The position numbers and the translations under genes were made by a program. From Halobacteriovorax sp. JY17 (GTDB lineage Bacteria; Bdellovibrionota; Bacteriovoracia; Bacteriovoracales; Bacteriovoracaceae), in assembly GCF_002753895.1 (NCBI RefSeq), contig NZ_NJER01000002.1, positions 310,001-374,000 on the forward strand: a stretch of 64,000 nt of DNA, given 5' to 3'. Positions 55,306 to 63,094 of the stretch are shown in pieces. Numbering within the stretch: the stretch's first letter is position 1; each line of letters starts with the position of its first letter. The notes under the pieces were generated by a model, which saw only the letters and a list, made by a program, of their open reading frames with translations, was not told the DNA's origin and did not search any database.

Positions 55306-55584
55306 ATGAAGAAACTATTATTAATTTCAACACTTTTCTTATCAATCTTTTCTGCAAGTGCAGATCAATCGACATCAAGAACTTACATTGTAAATACTGA
55401 TGGTACGGTAACTTTTTTAAACAGAGTTATTCCAAATCAAGATGAAACAGGAAGAACGTATATTGTGAATGAAGATGGAACAATTGAGTTCTTAGATAGA
55501 ATTGCTCCACTGACTAATTTTGACGTTAATACATTAGAAAATTTCCAAGTTGATATAACTGAATACTTAGAGAAGCTAAACTAA
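55306..55584 (+). CDS. small secreted protein with internal duplication (pair 2)
   Basis: 92 residues. Signal peptide to about SASA. The mature part contains two copies of a motif: RTYIVNTDGTVTFLNRVIP and RTYIVNEDGTIEFLDRIAP, about 25 residues apart, each likely a beta-hairpin. The acidic tail (VDITEYLEKLN) is helical. No similarity to the first secreted protein is visible beyond size, export and position. Its ribosome site is embedded in a predicted long hairpin. Function unknown. Confidence 0.7.
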   Translation: MKKLLLISTLFLSIFSASADQSTSRTYIVNTDGTVTFLNRVIPNQDETGRTYIVNEDGTIEFLDRIAPLTNFDVNTLENFQVDITEYLEKLN

Positions 55585-55593
55585 GAGGCAATT

Positions 55594-56847
55594 GTGGTAG
55601 AAGTATTGAAGTATACTTTAGATTTTGGAACAAGTAATACTCTTCTTGGAGCAATCACTGCGCTAGGAAGAGTTCCTTCTATTCCTCTAGATTTTAAAAA
55701 TATTAATAATCCTCACGTTATTAAATCTTTAATTTACACTCCAAATGAACATGAGTGGTACTTTGGAGTCGAGTGCTATGATAAGTATCTTGAGTATGAA
55801 GGCGAGGGGCGATTCTTTAGATCCTTTAAGACATTACTTTCAAGAGAGAGTTTTGAAGGAACAATGATTCATGGAAAGAGGGTTGGAGTTGTTGAACTTG
55901 TTGCCAGATACTTGCGAGAAGTAAGGCATAGGGCGAATAGCTTCTATCAACAAGACGTGACTCGAGTTGTCTGTGGAAGGCCAGTGCGCTTTGGGGATTC
56001 TAAGAAGTCTGATGATGTCGCCCTTTCTAGATTGAAGGAGGCCCTTAGGCTTGCAGGATTTGTAGATATAGAATTTACCTACGAGCCTGTGGCCGCAGCT
56101 AGAAGTATGAAGATTAATTTAAAAAGCGAAGCCAAAGTCTTAGTTGCAGATCTTGGAGCGGGAACAAGTGACTTTAGTATTATTAATATGAAAAATGGAA
56201 CATTCTCTCCTTCAGATATTCTTTCTGTTAGCGGAGTGAATGTTGCCGGAGATAGTTTTGATTACTCATTGATGAAAAACTTTATCCTTCCTGAATTTGG
56301 TTCTCGAATAAAGTACAAAAGACCAGGAAGTTCAGTTGAGCATGGAATTTCTAAAACACTTATTCAGCAAATGAGTACTCCTGCAATATTCTCTCTTATT
56401 AATGATTCGAAGATTGAGAGTTATATTGAGGACGCGCAGGACTTTGTCACAAATCCGCAAGATTTAAAGAGATTAGAAAATCTAGAGAGCTTATTTGATT
56501 CAAAGCTTGGCTTTGATCTTATGAAGGAGGTGGAACTCGCAAAAATAGATCTATCAAAATTTATGGAAAGAGAGCTTGATTACAGTAAAAATGGAGTCAT
56601 ATTTAAGGCAAGAATTGAAAGAGGCAAGTATGAGGAGTCTTCAAAGTATGTAGAGGATAAAGTTTTTGAGGCTTTAGAGGTAGCACTTCTTAAAGCAGAA
56701 TTAAAAGACATGGAGATTGATGCAATCATCTGCACTGGAGGCAGTGTTCAAAACCCAAATTTTTTAAAACTGATCAAGAATAAGTTTGGAAAAGAAAAGG
56801 TCTTATTATCAAATGATCAATGTGATGTGGTTGGAGGGCTTAATTAA
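55594..56847 (+). CDS. YegD-like Hsp70-family ATPase
   Basis: 417 residues, GTG start with AGAGG upstream. Actin/Hsp70 ATPase motifs: LDFGTSNTLLG (phosphate 1), VCGRPVRFG, LKEALRLAGFVDIEFTYEPVAAARS (YegD-type), ADLGAGTSDFSI (phosphate 2) and CTGGSVQNPNFLK (adenosine). It ends soon after the ATPase fold, so there is no typical substrate-binding domain, as in E. coli YegD. It starts 9 bases after the second secreted-protein gene, suggesting one unit. Its last 26 bases are duplicated 1.8 kb downstream beyond the second hip module. Confidence 0.85.
   Translation: MVEVLKYTLDFGTSNTLLGAITALGRVPSIPLDFKNINNPHVIKSLIYTPNEHEWYFGVECYDKYLEYEGEGRFFRSFKTLLSRESFEGTMIHGKRVGVVELVARYLREVRHRANSFYQQDVTRVVCGRPVRFGDSKKSDDVALSRLKEALRLAGFVDIEFTYEPVAAARSMKINLKSEAKVLVADLGAGTSDFSIINMKNGTFSPSDILSVSGVNVAGDSFDYSLMKNFILPEFGSRIKYKRPGSSVEHGISKTLIQQMSTPAIFSLINDSKIESYIEDAQDFVTNPQDLKRLENLESLFDSKLGFDLMKEVELAKIDLSKFMERELDYSKNGVIFKARIERGKYEESSKYVEDKVFEALEVALLKAELKDMEIDAIICTGGSVQNPNFLKLIKNKFGKEKVLLSNDQCDVVGGLN
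56822..56847 (+). repeat. direct repeat, left copy (3' end of the yegD-like gene)
   Basis: 26 bases including GGTTGGAGGGCTTAATTAA and ending at the stop codon. The right copy at 58648-58673 matches at 25 of 26 positions. They bracket the second hip module. Confidence 0.85.
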
Positions 56848-56894
56848 ATTTTTTACGACCCTACAGAAAAGTTAATATGAAAATGTATAATGAT

Positions 56895-58220
56895 TTAGGG
56901 GCCAATAAATAGAGACATTCTTTCTCTTATAAGAGACTTTAGTTTTTCTTTCTTATTTTCTGGAAGAAAAGACTTAGAGATAAGTTCGTCCCATAAAGAA
57001 ACTTTGGACTCAAATTTCTTGTAGATGTAATTTCTTACTTTTTCTTTTATTTCAAATATATTGGCCAGTTTGTCAAAGTCTTCTCGGTTCAGTTTGTTCT
57101 TCTTGCCATTGATTGATAATGCCATTTGCTCATTGTCGTGCTCTTTGAAGTCTTCCTGGTAAATTTCAAAACTTAATAAGTCAAAGGCAGGAGAGAGGGA
57201 TGCTTTCTCATTAAGTAGAACACTAATATTCTTTAGATGAAGATCAGAGTTTCCTACAATAAATGAAAATACAATTAATTCAAAAAGCCTAAGAAGCTGA
57301 TCTGCTGGAGCATTTTCTGCGCAATACTTTCTTAAAGTCTTTGCTACCTTTTGGTAGCTTCCAATATATTTTCTTTCTGTAATCTGATCAAGTATTTGAC
57401 AAAAGTCTTCCATGTGGATTTTTGAACCATCATCCTCTCTATCAAACCTCTTTATAAGTAGAGCGAGCTCATTACTTTCAAGAAAAACCAAAGTAGACTC
57501 TGCTGTAGACATACCATAAGATCTTGCTAGCTTTAAAATAAGATCTTCATTCTCTGGTATGTGAGGAATCTTTCCTTTAGGTTTAAGAATATAGTTTCCC
57601 GAGAGATGAGCTAGTGTTAGTCGTTCACTCTTTCCATTTTTCTGTAGGGAGAGTGAAATTTTATTTTGTACTCCTGGAATAGTGTTACCATTTTTAATAT
57701 TTAGAAGGGATAGCTCATTTAAAATCTCTCTATTCAAATATATTGAAGGAGGGTTATTGCTTTTAAAGAATTGAGTAGAACACTTTTCATGAAATTCTCC
57801 ATTCTCTAATTTTTCGTAGCAGTATAAGCACTTTCCTGGATTTGTGATTTTTCTTTCTTTATAAATGTCTGGAGAAGGTTCTTCTCTTAGTTCTTCAGTT
57901 GAGGACTGAACAATAGAGACTGCACCTATTGGATCCTGGCAAGTTTTAAGAAGTAAGTTAAAGCGGTCTCTAATTGGATGGTACTTCCAGTACGTTGAGG
58001 CAAGTCCTAGGATCCAACCTTCAGGGAGTAGACCATCAAAGAATCCATTAATATACTGAGAAGAAAAAGCTTCACGCTGTAAAGGGAGAGAGTAGCTTAG
58101 CGGGAGTGCGGCCATGTCTTCAAGATAGCTTTTTGAATATAAGAATATAAAGTCACCATCATCAGTTTCAGTGATCTCACCTGCAAGTTTATCCTTGTAA
58201 TAGACTAGCCCTTTTTTCAT
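56895..58220 (-). CDS. HipA-like kinase toxin with Cys-rich insert (module 2)
   Basis: 441 residues, canonical HipA order. The N-terminal subdomain (about 1-110) has FFDGLLPEGW and GAVSIV. A Cys-rich segment, CLYCYEKLENGEFHEKC (Cys131, Cys134, His144, Cys147), could bind zinc. The P-loop-like PGVQNKISL is at about 182-190. Kinase motifs GNSDLHLKN (Asp326) and LSPAFDLLS (Asp347) are intact. Distinct from module 1. The gene overlaps its hipB by four bases (ATGA) in the classical hipB-hipA order. Likely phosphorylates a translation factor or tRNA synthetase; target unknown. Confidence 0.9.
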   Translation of the reverse strand: MKKGLVYYKDKLAGEITETDDGDFIFLYSKSYLEDMAALPLSYSLPLQREAFSSQYINGFFDGLLPEGWILGLASTYWKYHPIRDRFNLLLKTCQDPIGAVSIVQSSTEELREEPSPDIYKERKITNPGKCLYCYEKLENGEFHEKCSTQFFKSNNPPSIYLNREILNELSLLNIKNGNTIPGVQNKISLSLQKNGKSERLTLAHLSGNYILKPKGKIPHIPENEDLILKLARSYGMSTAESTLVFLESNELALLIKRFDREDDGSKIHMEDFCQILDQITERKYIGSYQKVAKTLRKYCAENAPADQLLRLFELIVFSFIVGNSDLHLKNISVLLNEKASLSPAFDLLSFEIYQEDFKEHDNEQMALSINGKKNKLNREDFDKLANIFEIKEKVRNYIYKKFESKVSLWDELISKSFLPENKKEKLKSLIRERMSLFIGP

Positions 58221-58426
58221 TTAGTATCTCTAGTTGGAGTTAATGTAAATCCTAGAAAGTTTAGAACTTCGTTAACCTTGTCGAGCCTTAGTGTTGGCTT
58301 TCCCTGCTCTAGGCTTCTAAGAAAGCTCAAGCTTACCCCGCACCTTAGGGAGAACTCCTCTTGTGTGTATCCAAGCTTTTTCCGTTCAGTTGCTACTACT
58401 GTTGAAATTAGAGATTTTTCCTTCAT
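58217..58426 (-). CDS. HipB-like antitoxin/repressor (module 2)
   Basis: 69 residues. A compact Cro/C1 helix-turn-helix: ATERKKLGYTQEEFSLRCGVSLSFLRSLEQGKPTLRLDKV, ending FLGFTLTPT as in E. coli HipB. First gene of the pair. The nearest operator is one base upstream of its ATG and no Shine-Dalgarno sequence is visible. It should bind the three TATAC-N8-GTATA sites and inhibit the HipA kinase. Confidence 0.88.
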   Translation of the reverse strand: MKEKSLISTVVATERKKLGYTQEEFSLRCGVSLSFLRSLEQGKPTLRLDKVNEVLNFLGFTLTPTRDTK

Positions 58427-58427
58427 T

Positions 58428-58525
58428 TATACATGATCGGGTATAAATGAGTGAGAGTCAATAGAATTATACTTGATTGGGTATAGAATTAGATTGTTCT
58501 ATATTCTTATACTTGATCGAGTATA
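58428..58525 (-). promoter_or_regulatory. three phased TATAC-N8-GTATA operators of hip module 2
   Basis: Sites at 58428-58445, 58468-58485 and 58508-58525 each have TATAC, eight bases and GTATA, and begin exactly 40 bases apart. The architecture equals that of the E. coli HipB operator (TATCC-N8-GGATA) with changed half-sites. The first touches the hipB start codon. Cooperative binding on one DNA face is inferred from the equal spacing. Confidence 0.85.
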
Positions 58526-58647
58526 TTTATGAAGCTTATTTAGCGTGAGTGAGTTCTTTATTTTCATTGATAGTGGTAAATTACACATATACTTGAATAT
58601 TCTCTATATTTGAAGAAGCTCAATTTCAACACCTAGGAGGATGGTGA

Positions 58648-58673
58648 GTGATCTGGTTGGAGGGCTTAATTAA
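58648..58673 (+). repeat. direct repeat, right copy
   Basis: Matches the 3' end of the yegD-like gene at 25 of 26 positions (the difference is GATG versus GATC) and keeps its reading frame to the stop. It may be a target-site duplication or the tail of a deleted second yegD-like gene. Confidence 0.85.
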
Positions 58674-58837
58674 TAAACAGGTATTCTTCTACGTTATAAC
58701 TTGTTATTTTTTGGAAGAGAATAGTTTGTATTTTCATATAAATAACAAAGTAACAAGTAGCTTTTTTAGTTCAAAGATTAGCCGAATATAGGTTAATCCG
58801 ATGTACTTAAAATGCGATTCATTGATAGCAAGAGGGA

Positions 58838-59398
58838 TTAATGAGAAATATTATTTTTCTTTAAAACAGCAAAAGCTGTTGAGAGAATAATTTTAAAATC
58901 AAAAAGAATTCCATTATTTTCTAAGTAGAATGAATCTAATTTTGCTTTCTCATCAATTGAAATGGAATCTCTACCATTAATTTGTGCGTAGCCTGTAATT
59001 CCTGGTTTTAAGGTATGAACACCGGCCTCTGTTCTAAGTTTTATGAGATCATCTTGATTAAATAAAGCAGGCCTTGGACCAACAAATGACATATCTCCAG
59101 ATAAAACACTCCAGAGCTGTGGGAGCTCATCTAAACTTGTCTTTCTAATAAAAGAACCTACTGGAGTTAAAAAGTTATCTGAGTCAGTTAAGAGGTGAGT
59201 GGCCAATTGAGGTGTATGGATTTTCATCGATCTAAATTTGGGCATCAGAAATATACAATTATTAATTCCCACTCTTTTAGACCAATATAAAGCAGGTCCT
59301 TTGCTAGTGAACTTTACAAGTAAAAAGCAAAAAACTATTAAAGGGCATAGAAGTATTAAAAGGGTGATACTAAGGAATAAATCAAAAAGTCTTTTCAT
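58838..59398 (-). CDS. polyprenyl-phosphate sugar-1-phosphate transferase
   Basis: 186 residues, the size of the small monotopic (PglC-like) enzymes. One N-terminal re-entrant membrane helix (LFDLFLSITLLILLCPLIVF), then KFRSMK, RKTSLDELPQLW (catalytic Asp-Glu), GDMSFVGPRP and PGITGYAQINGRD. It starts glycan assembly by moving a sugar-1-phosphate to undecaprenyl phosphate at the inner membrane. The gene diverges from the CapD-like gene across 125 bases; together they form an O-antigen, capsule or exopolysaccharide locus. Confidence 0.92.
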   Translation of the reverse strand: MKRLFDLFLSITLLILLCPLIVFCFLLVKFTSKGPALYWSKRVGINNCIFLMPKFRSMKIHTPQLATHLLTDSDNFLTPVGSFIRKTSLDELPQLWSVLSGDMSFVGPRPALFNQDDLIKLRTEAGVHTLKPGITGYAQINGRDSISIDEKAKLDSFYLENNGILFDFKIILSTAFAVLKKNNISH

Positions 59399-59523
59399 GG
59401 ATATAATTTACCACTTAAATATACAAAGTCTCAAGATTCTCTCTATTCAAAAGTTATATCAGCAATTAGTGTTTAATTTTCAATGATTTTATCGTAATGT
59501 TATAGCGACTCAGGACGGTTTAA

Positions 59524-61419
59524 ATGACAATACAAGATAAGATAATCATCTATAGAAAGAGACTTATTGCGATGACGCATGATGCTCTTTGGTGTGTCGT
59601 AGGCCTACTCTTCAGTTTTTCACTTGCTTATGGGGATCTTTACTTTTTCTCCTCTAAGAAACTACATTTTTTTTCAATAATCTTAATCACTTGTTCTATT
59701 CAATTTCTTTGTTTAAATCTGTCGGGACTCTATAGAGGAATCTGGAGATTTTCCTCAACTCATGATCTCTTAAATTTAATTAGGGGTGTCACAGGCGGAG
59801 TAGCTCTATCAGCTTTGGGAATTTTCCTTTTTAATCGATTAGAAGGAGTGCCTAGATCAGTTTTTATTATCGATTGGCTTATATTAGTAGTTGCTCTTGG
59901 TGGTGGGAGGCTTGGTTATAGGATATTAAGAGAATATCTTGGAGTTAGGGCCAGCAATGGTGATCTGATGACAAGATCAATTATTGTTGGGGCAGGAGCT
60001 GCGGGTGAGCAACTCGTTAGAGATATTAGAAGAACTCCTCATTTAGGAACTAAGGTTGTTGCCTTTATTGATGACGATTTAGAAAAGAGAAATAAAACTC
60101 TGCATAAGGTTTCAATTGTTGGAGGAGTTTCTGATCTTCGACAAGCTGTAAAAGAATATAAAGCGACAAGAGTCTATATCGCGATTCCAAGTGCCACTTC
60201 ATCTCAGGTCGATAGAATTGTAAAAAGCTGTAGAGATACTGGTGTAGAGTTTAAGACATTACCTCCTACAAAAGATATTTTACTTGGAGAAGCAAGTGTT
60301 GAGCAATTAAGAGAGGTTCAACCTGAGGATTTACTTGGAAGAGATCAGGTAGAGCTTGATAAGGCCTCTATTAGAAATATGGTTTCAAATGAAACGATTA
60401 TGGTCACTGGTGCAGGTGGATCAATTGGTTCGGAGTTGTGTAGGCAAATTGCGAGCTTTAGTCCTAGAAAAATAATCTTCTTTGAAATGGGAGAATTTAA
60501 TCTCTATCAATTAGAGCAAGATATTAAAGAGAAGTTTCCAAACCTAAATTATGAAATCTGTATTGGTGATGTGAGAGACAGGAATTCAGTTGAGAAAGTG
60601 ATAAAAGATTTCTCTCCAAAAGTTATTTTCCACGCAGCTGCTTATAAGCATGTTCCTATTATGGAAACGAATCCAAATGAGGCTATCAAGACAAATATTT
60701 TTGGAACAAAGAATGTTGCCGAGCTCGCTTCAAAATATAAAGTTAAGCGCTTTGTTCTAATCTCTACAGATAAGGCGGTTAGGCCAACAAATGCAATGGG
60801 GGCAACGAAAAGGGTTGCAGAGATGGTTTGCCAGGAGATTCAAGCGAGTAGTCCTGAGACTAAGTTTATGCTTGTACGTTTTGGGAATGTTCTTGGAAGT
60901 AGTGGAAGCGTTATTCCTCTATTTAAAAAACAAATTCAAATGGGCGGTCCAGTTACTGTCACTCACCCAGAAGTAACAAGATTCTTTATGTCGATCCCTG
61001 AAGCTTGTCAGCTAGTTCTTCAAGCTGGGGCAATTGGAAAAGGTGGAGAGGTTTTTCTTCTTGATATGGGAAAATCTGTTAAAATTATTCATCTAGCTAA
61101 ACAGATGATCTCACTCCATGGCTTAACTGAAGAAGATATAAAGATTGAGTTTACAGGCCTTCGTCCTGGAGAGAAGCTTTATGAAGAACTTCTTCTTGCT
61201 GGTGAAGATACCCTTCCGACAGTTCATCCACTTCTAAAAGTTGCCAAGCATAATGGGTCTCATTGTAGTGTAGATGAAATTGTTCATACTTTGAAATCTA
61301 GTGAAACTGATACTCCTAATTCAATTAAAATGAAGCTTAAAAAATTAGTTGAAGATTATGAGTACTATCTTGAGAAAGATATAGAAACAAGTGCAGAAAA
61401 GATTGAAAGCCTTCAGTAA
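59524..61419 (+). CDS. membrane NDP-sugar 4,6-dehydratase (CapD/PglF/WbpM family)
   Basis: 631 residues. Four N-terminal helices (about 15-125), a first Rossmann fold with SIIVGAGAAGEQLVRDI, then the SDR catalytic domain: MVTGAGGSIGSELCRQI, HAAAYKHVPIMETNP, STDKAVRPTNAMGATKRVAE (where Met replaces the usual SDR Tyr, as in PglF) and GLRPGEKLYEELL. It makes UDP-4-keto-6-deoxy sugars, precursors of N-acetylated deoxyamino sugars such as bacillosamine or FucNAc. Full length for the family. No aminotransferase is in the window. Confidence 0.92.
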   Translation: MTIQDKIIIYRKRLIAMTHDALWCVVGLLFSFSLAYGDLYFFSSKKLHFFSIILITCSIQFLCLNLSGLYRGIWRFSSTHDLLNLIRGVTGGVALSALGIFLFNRLEGVPRSVFIIDWLILVVALGGGRLGYRILREYLGVRASNGDLMTRSIIVGAGAAGEQLVRDIRRTPHLGTKVVAFIDDDLEKRNKTLHKVSIVGGVSDLRQAVKEYKATRVYIAIPSATSSQVDRIVKSCRDTGVEFKTLPPTKDILLGEASVEQLREVQPEDLLGRDQVELDKASIRNMVSNETIMVTGAGGSIGSELCRQIASFSPRKIIFFEMGEFNLYQLEQDIKEKFPNLNYEICIGDVRDRNSVEKVIKDFSPKVIFHAAAYKHVPIMETNPNEAIKTNIFGTKNVAELASKYKVKRFVLISTDKAVRPTNAMGATKRVAEMVCQEIQASSPETKFMLVRFGNVLGSSGSVIPLFKKQIQMGGPVTVTHPEVTRFFMSIPEACQLVLQAGAIGKGGEVFLLDMGKSVKIIHLAKQMISLHGLTEEDIKIEFTGLRPGEKLYEELLLAGEDTLPTVHPLLKVAKHNGSHCSVDEIVHTLKSSETDTPNSIKMKLKKLVEDYEYYLEKDIETSAEKIESLQ

Positions 61420-61595
61420 GAAAGAAGTTATGTGGAAAATTGAACTACTATGCCATAGATACAAGAAGTATGTTGAAGTACTTTCTTAGCTAGTTTTATT
61501 TACATTTAGACTCTCTTAAAGAGGTTAAAAAAAACAAAAATATGCTTACAAAGTTATGTTTTAATTGAGTGCCCTAAGGCATTAAGTAATTGTTA

Positions 61596-62393
61596 TTATT
61601 TTCTTGCTTTGCAAACAATATACCAACCAAGTTTAGAGTCTAGCCTCTTTACGAGCGGTTTCATAAAGCTTTCTAGAAAGCTTGGCCAGAAGTGGTCACT
61701 TCTAAGTTGTTTTATTGAGAGATCTTCGATTGTAAAGTTCTTAAAAAGCTTTTTCATATCTCCTTTAGAGTACATTTTCACATAAGGTTTAATATTAATG
61801 CCGTCAGCTCCCTCTTCAATAGTTGATAAGGTTCCAGCGATTCCTTTTTTGAGAAACCAAAGATGCCTAATTCCGTGAGCGAGCACTTTCCAAAAAATGA
61901 AAAAAGCCGAATATTTATAATACATTGTAACGTAGGCTTTTCCACCTTTTTTTAGAACTCTAGAGACTTCTTTAAGAACTTCTTTAGCCTCTGGGATATG
62001 GTGAATAACTCCAAAAGAGTGAACAATGTCAAAATGATTGTCAGGAAATGGTAATTTTGTAGCATCAGCCTTTATAAGTTCGATATTTAAGCCGTGTACT
62101 TTAAAGTTTTTAGCAGTTAGCTCTAAATGTTGGTCAGTTATATCAATGCCTGTACAGATAGCACCATTTTTTCCAAATTGAAGAATATCAGTGCCTTGAC
62201 CAACACCAATCTCCAAAACTTTCTTTCCTGCTGTTTTACTGTATTCAAAATAGTCGTGTGTCCAGTTTTGAATCTTGTATCTATCCTCTTCGACTTTTTT
62301 AAAATAAGACAGGGACTCCTTGTCGCCACTAAGTTCTCCACAAGCCGTTGTGTTCCATTGCTTTTGGGCTTCTATTCTTGCAAATTTGTCCAT
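61596..62393 (-). CDS. class I SAM-dependent methyltransferase
   Basis: 265 residues. KKVLEIGVGQGTDILQFGKNG (SAM motif I), GIDITDQHLEL, FDIVHSFGVIHHIPE (motif II, typical Methyltransf_11) and VLKKGGKAYVTMYY. The C-terminal 90 residues form an extra hydrophobic region. In this setting it may methylate a sugar, lipid or glycan, but the family is broad. Minus strand, convergent with the CapD-like gene across about 175 bases. Neighbouring DNA toward the IS element is degenerate. Confidence 0.82.
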   Translation of the reverse strand: MDKFARIEAQKQWNTTACGELSGDKESLSYFKKVEEDRYKIQNWTHDYFEYSKTAGKKVLEIGVGQGTDILQFGKNGAICTGIDITDQHLELTAKNFKVHGLNIELIKADATKLPFPDNHFDIVHSFGVIHHIPEAKEVLKEVSRVLKKGGKAYVTMYYKYSAFFIFWKVLAHGIRHLWFLKKGIAGTLSTIEEGADGINIKPYVKMYSKGDMKKLFKNFTIEDLSIKQLRSDHFWPSFLESFMKPLVKRLDSKLGWYIVCKARK

Positions 62394-63073
62394 TCTAAGT
62401 TTACCTTTTTTTAAGATTTAATACTCTGTTTTCACACTAAGAAGTGGAGATTACCAAGTTAATATTTAAGGAGTGAGATAGTCAATAACTCTATAGTTCC
62501 TATTTTTACTTGCTGCTGCCAGCCGCAGGGGGGAAGTAATTTTACTATAGCTTATATACTAAGATTACAGGAGAGTAAATTTGAATTATATAGTCTCATC
62601 TGTATATAGCTTTTTTGAAGAATGAGGTTCGACTAATTAAAGAGAAGCTAGGTGCTTCTAGTATTAAAAATATTTCTGAGCTAAAATATTCACTTGGGAT
62701 CATAGAGTGGTAAAGAATCTTTTTCTGAAAAGAAGAAAATTACGTTAAGTTTAAAAGGTGAGAATAGAGATTGCTTAAAATTTAATATACACTATTTACT
62801 CTAAAGTTAAGATTGAAATAGCAATAAAAGAGGGAGTAAGAAGTATTTATTTCTTTTATATTTTTTTTAAATACTTGATGATACTGAAGTTAACTAGTTA
62901 GTCGTGTCAGACTCTTAAATCTATTTTACATAGTTTAAAGTGTTTGTGCTGTCCGTTATTCTTGTCTGAATTCTTTGTTGTTATTTTAGTACAAAACTAC
63001 AATTGAGAATTATGAAAATGTAGATGAGTTTCTCTAAAAGAAGATGCCTAAGAAATAAGAAAAGTTACAGTTC
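62394..63073. other. 680-bp stretch without intact genes
   Basis: AT-rich and full of stops. On plus at 62594-62713 a short frame reads like protein (NEVRLIKEKLGASSIKNI, then SELKYSLGIIEW and stop) without a start or ribosome site, possibly a remnant. Nothing else recognised. The IS3-type element begins at the right end, so this looks like decayed DNA at an insertion-prone edge. Confidence 0.6.
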
Positions 63074-63093
63074 TGGATTGGCCCCCGTTTCAG
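63074..63093 (-). repeat. terminal inverted repeat of the IS3-type element
   Basis: TGGATTGGCCCCCGTTTCAG at the outer edge, immediately after the orfB stop region. The matching left end is beyond the window. Confidence 0.65.
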
Positions 63094-63094
63094 G

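Larger units (their letters stand above)
58427..58837. other. 411-bp intergenic region with operators and a gene remnant
   Basis: Beyond the operators it holds the right copy of the direct repeat. AGGAGG directly abuts ATG at 58641, and a 10-codon frame then ends in the same residues as the yegD-like protein (VGGLN). Further on, ACTTGTTATTT near 58697 and AAATAACAA near 58745 form a long-range inverted repeat. No intact gene. Confidence 0.6.
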
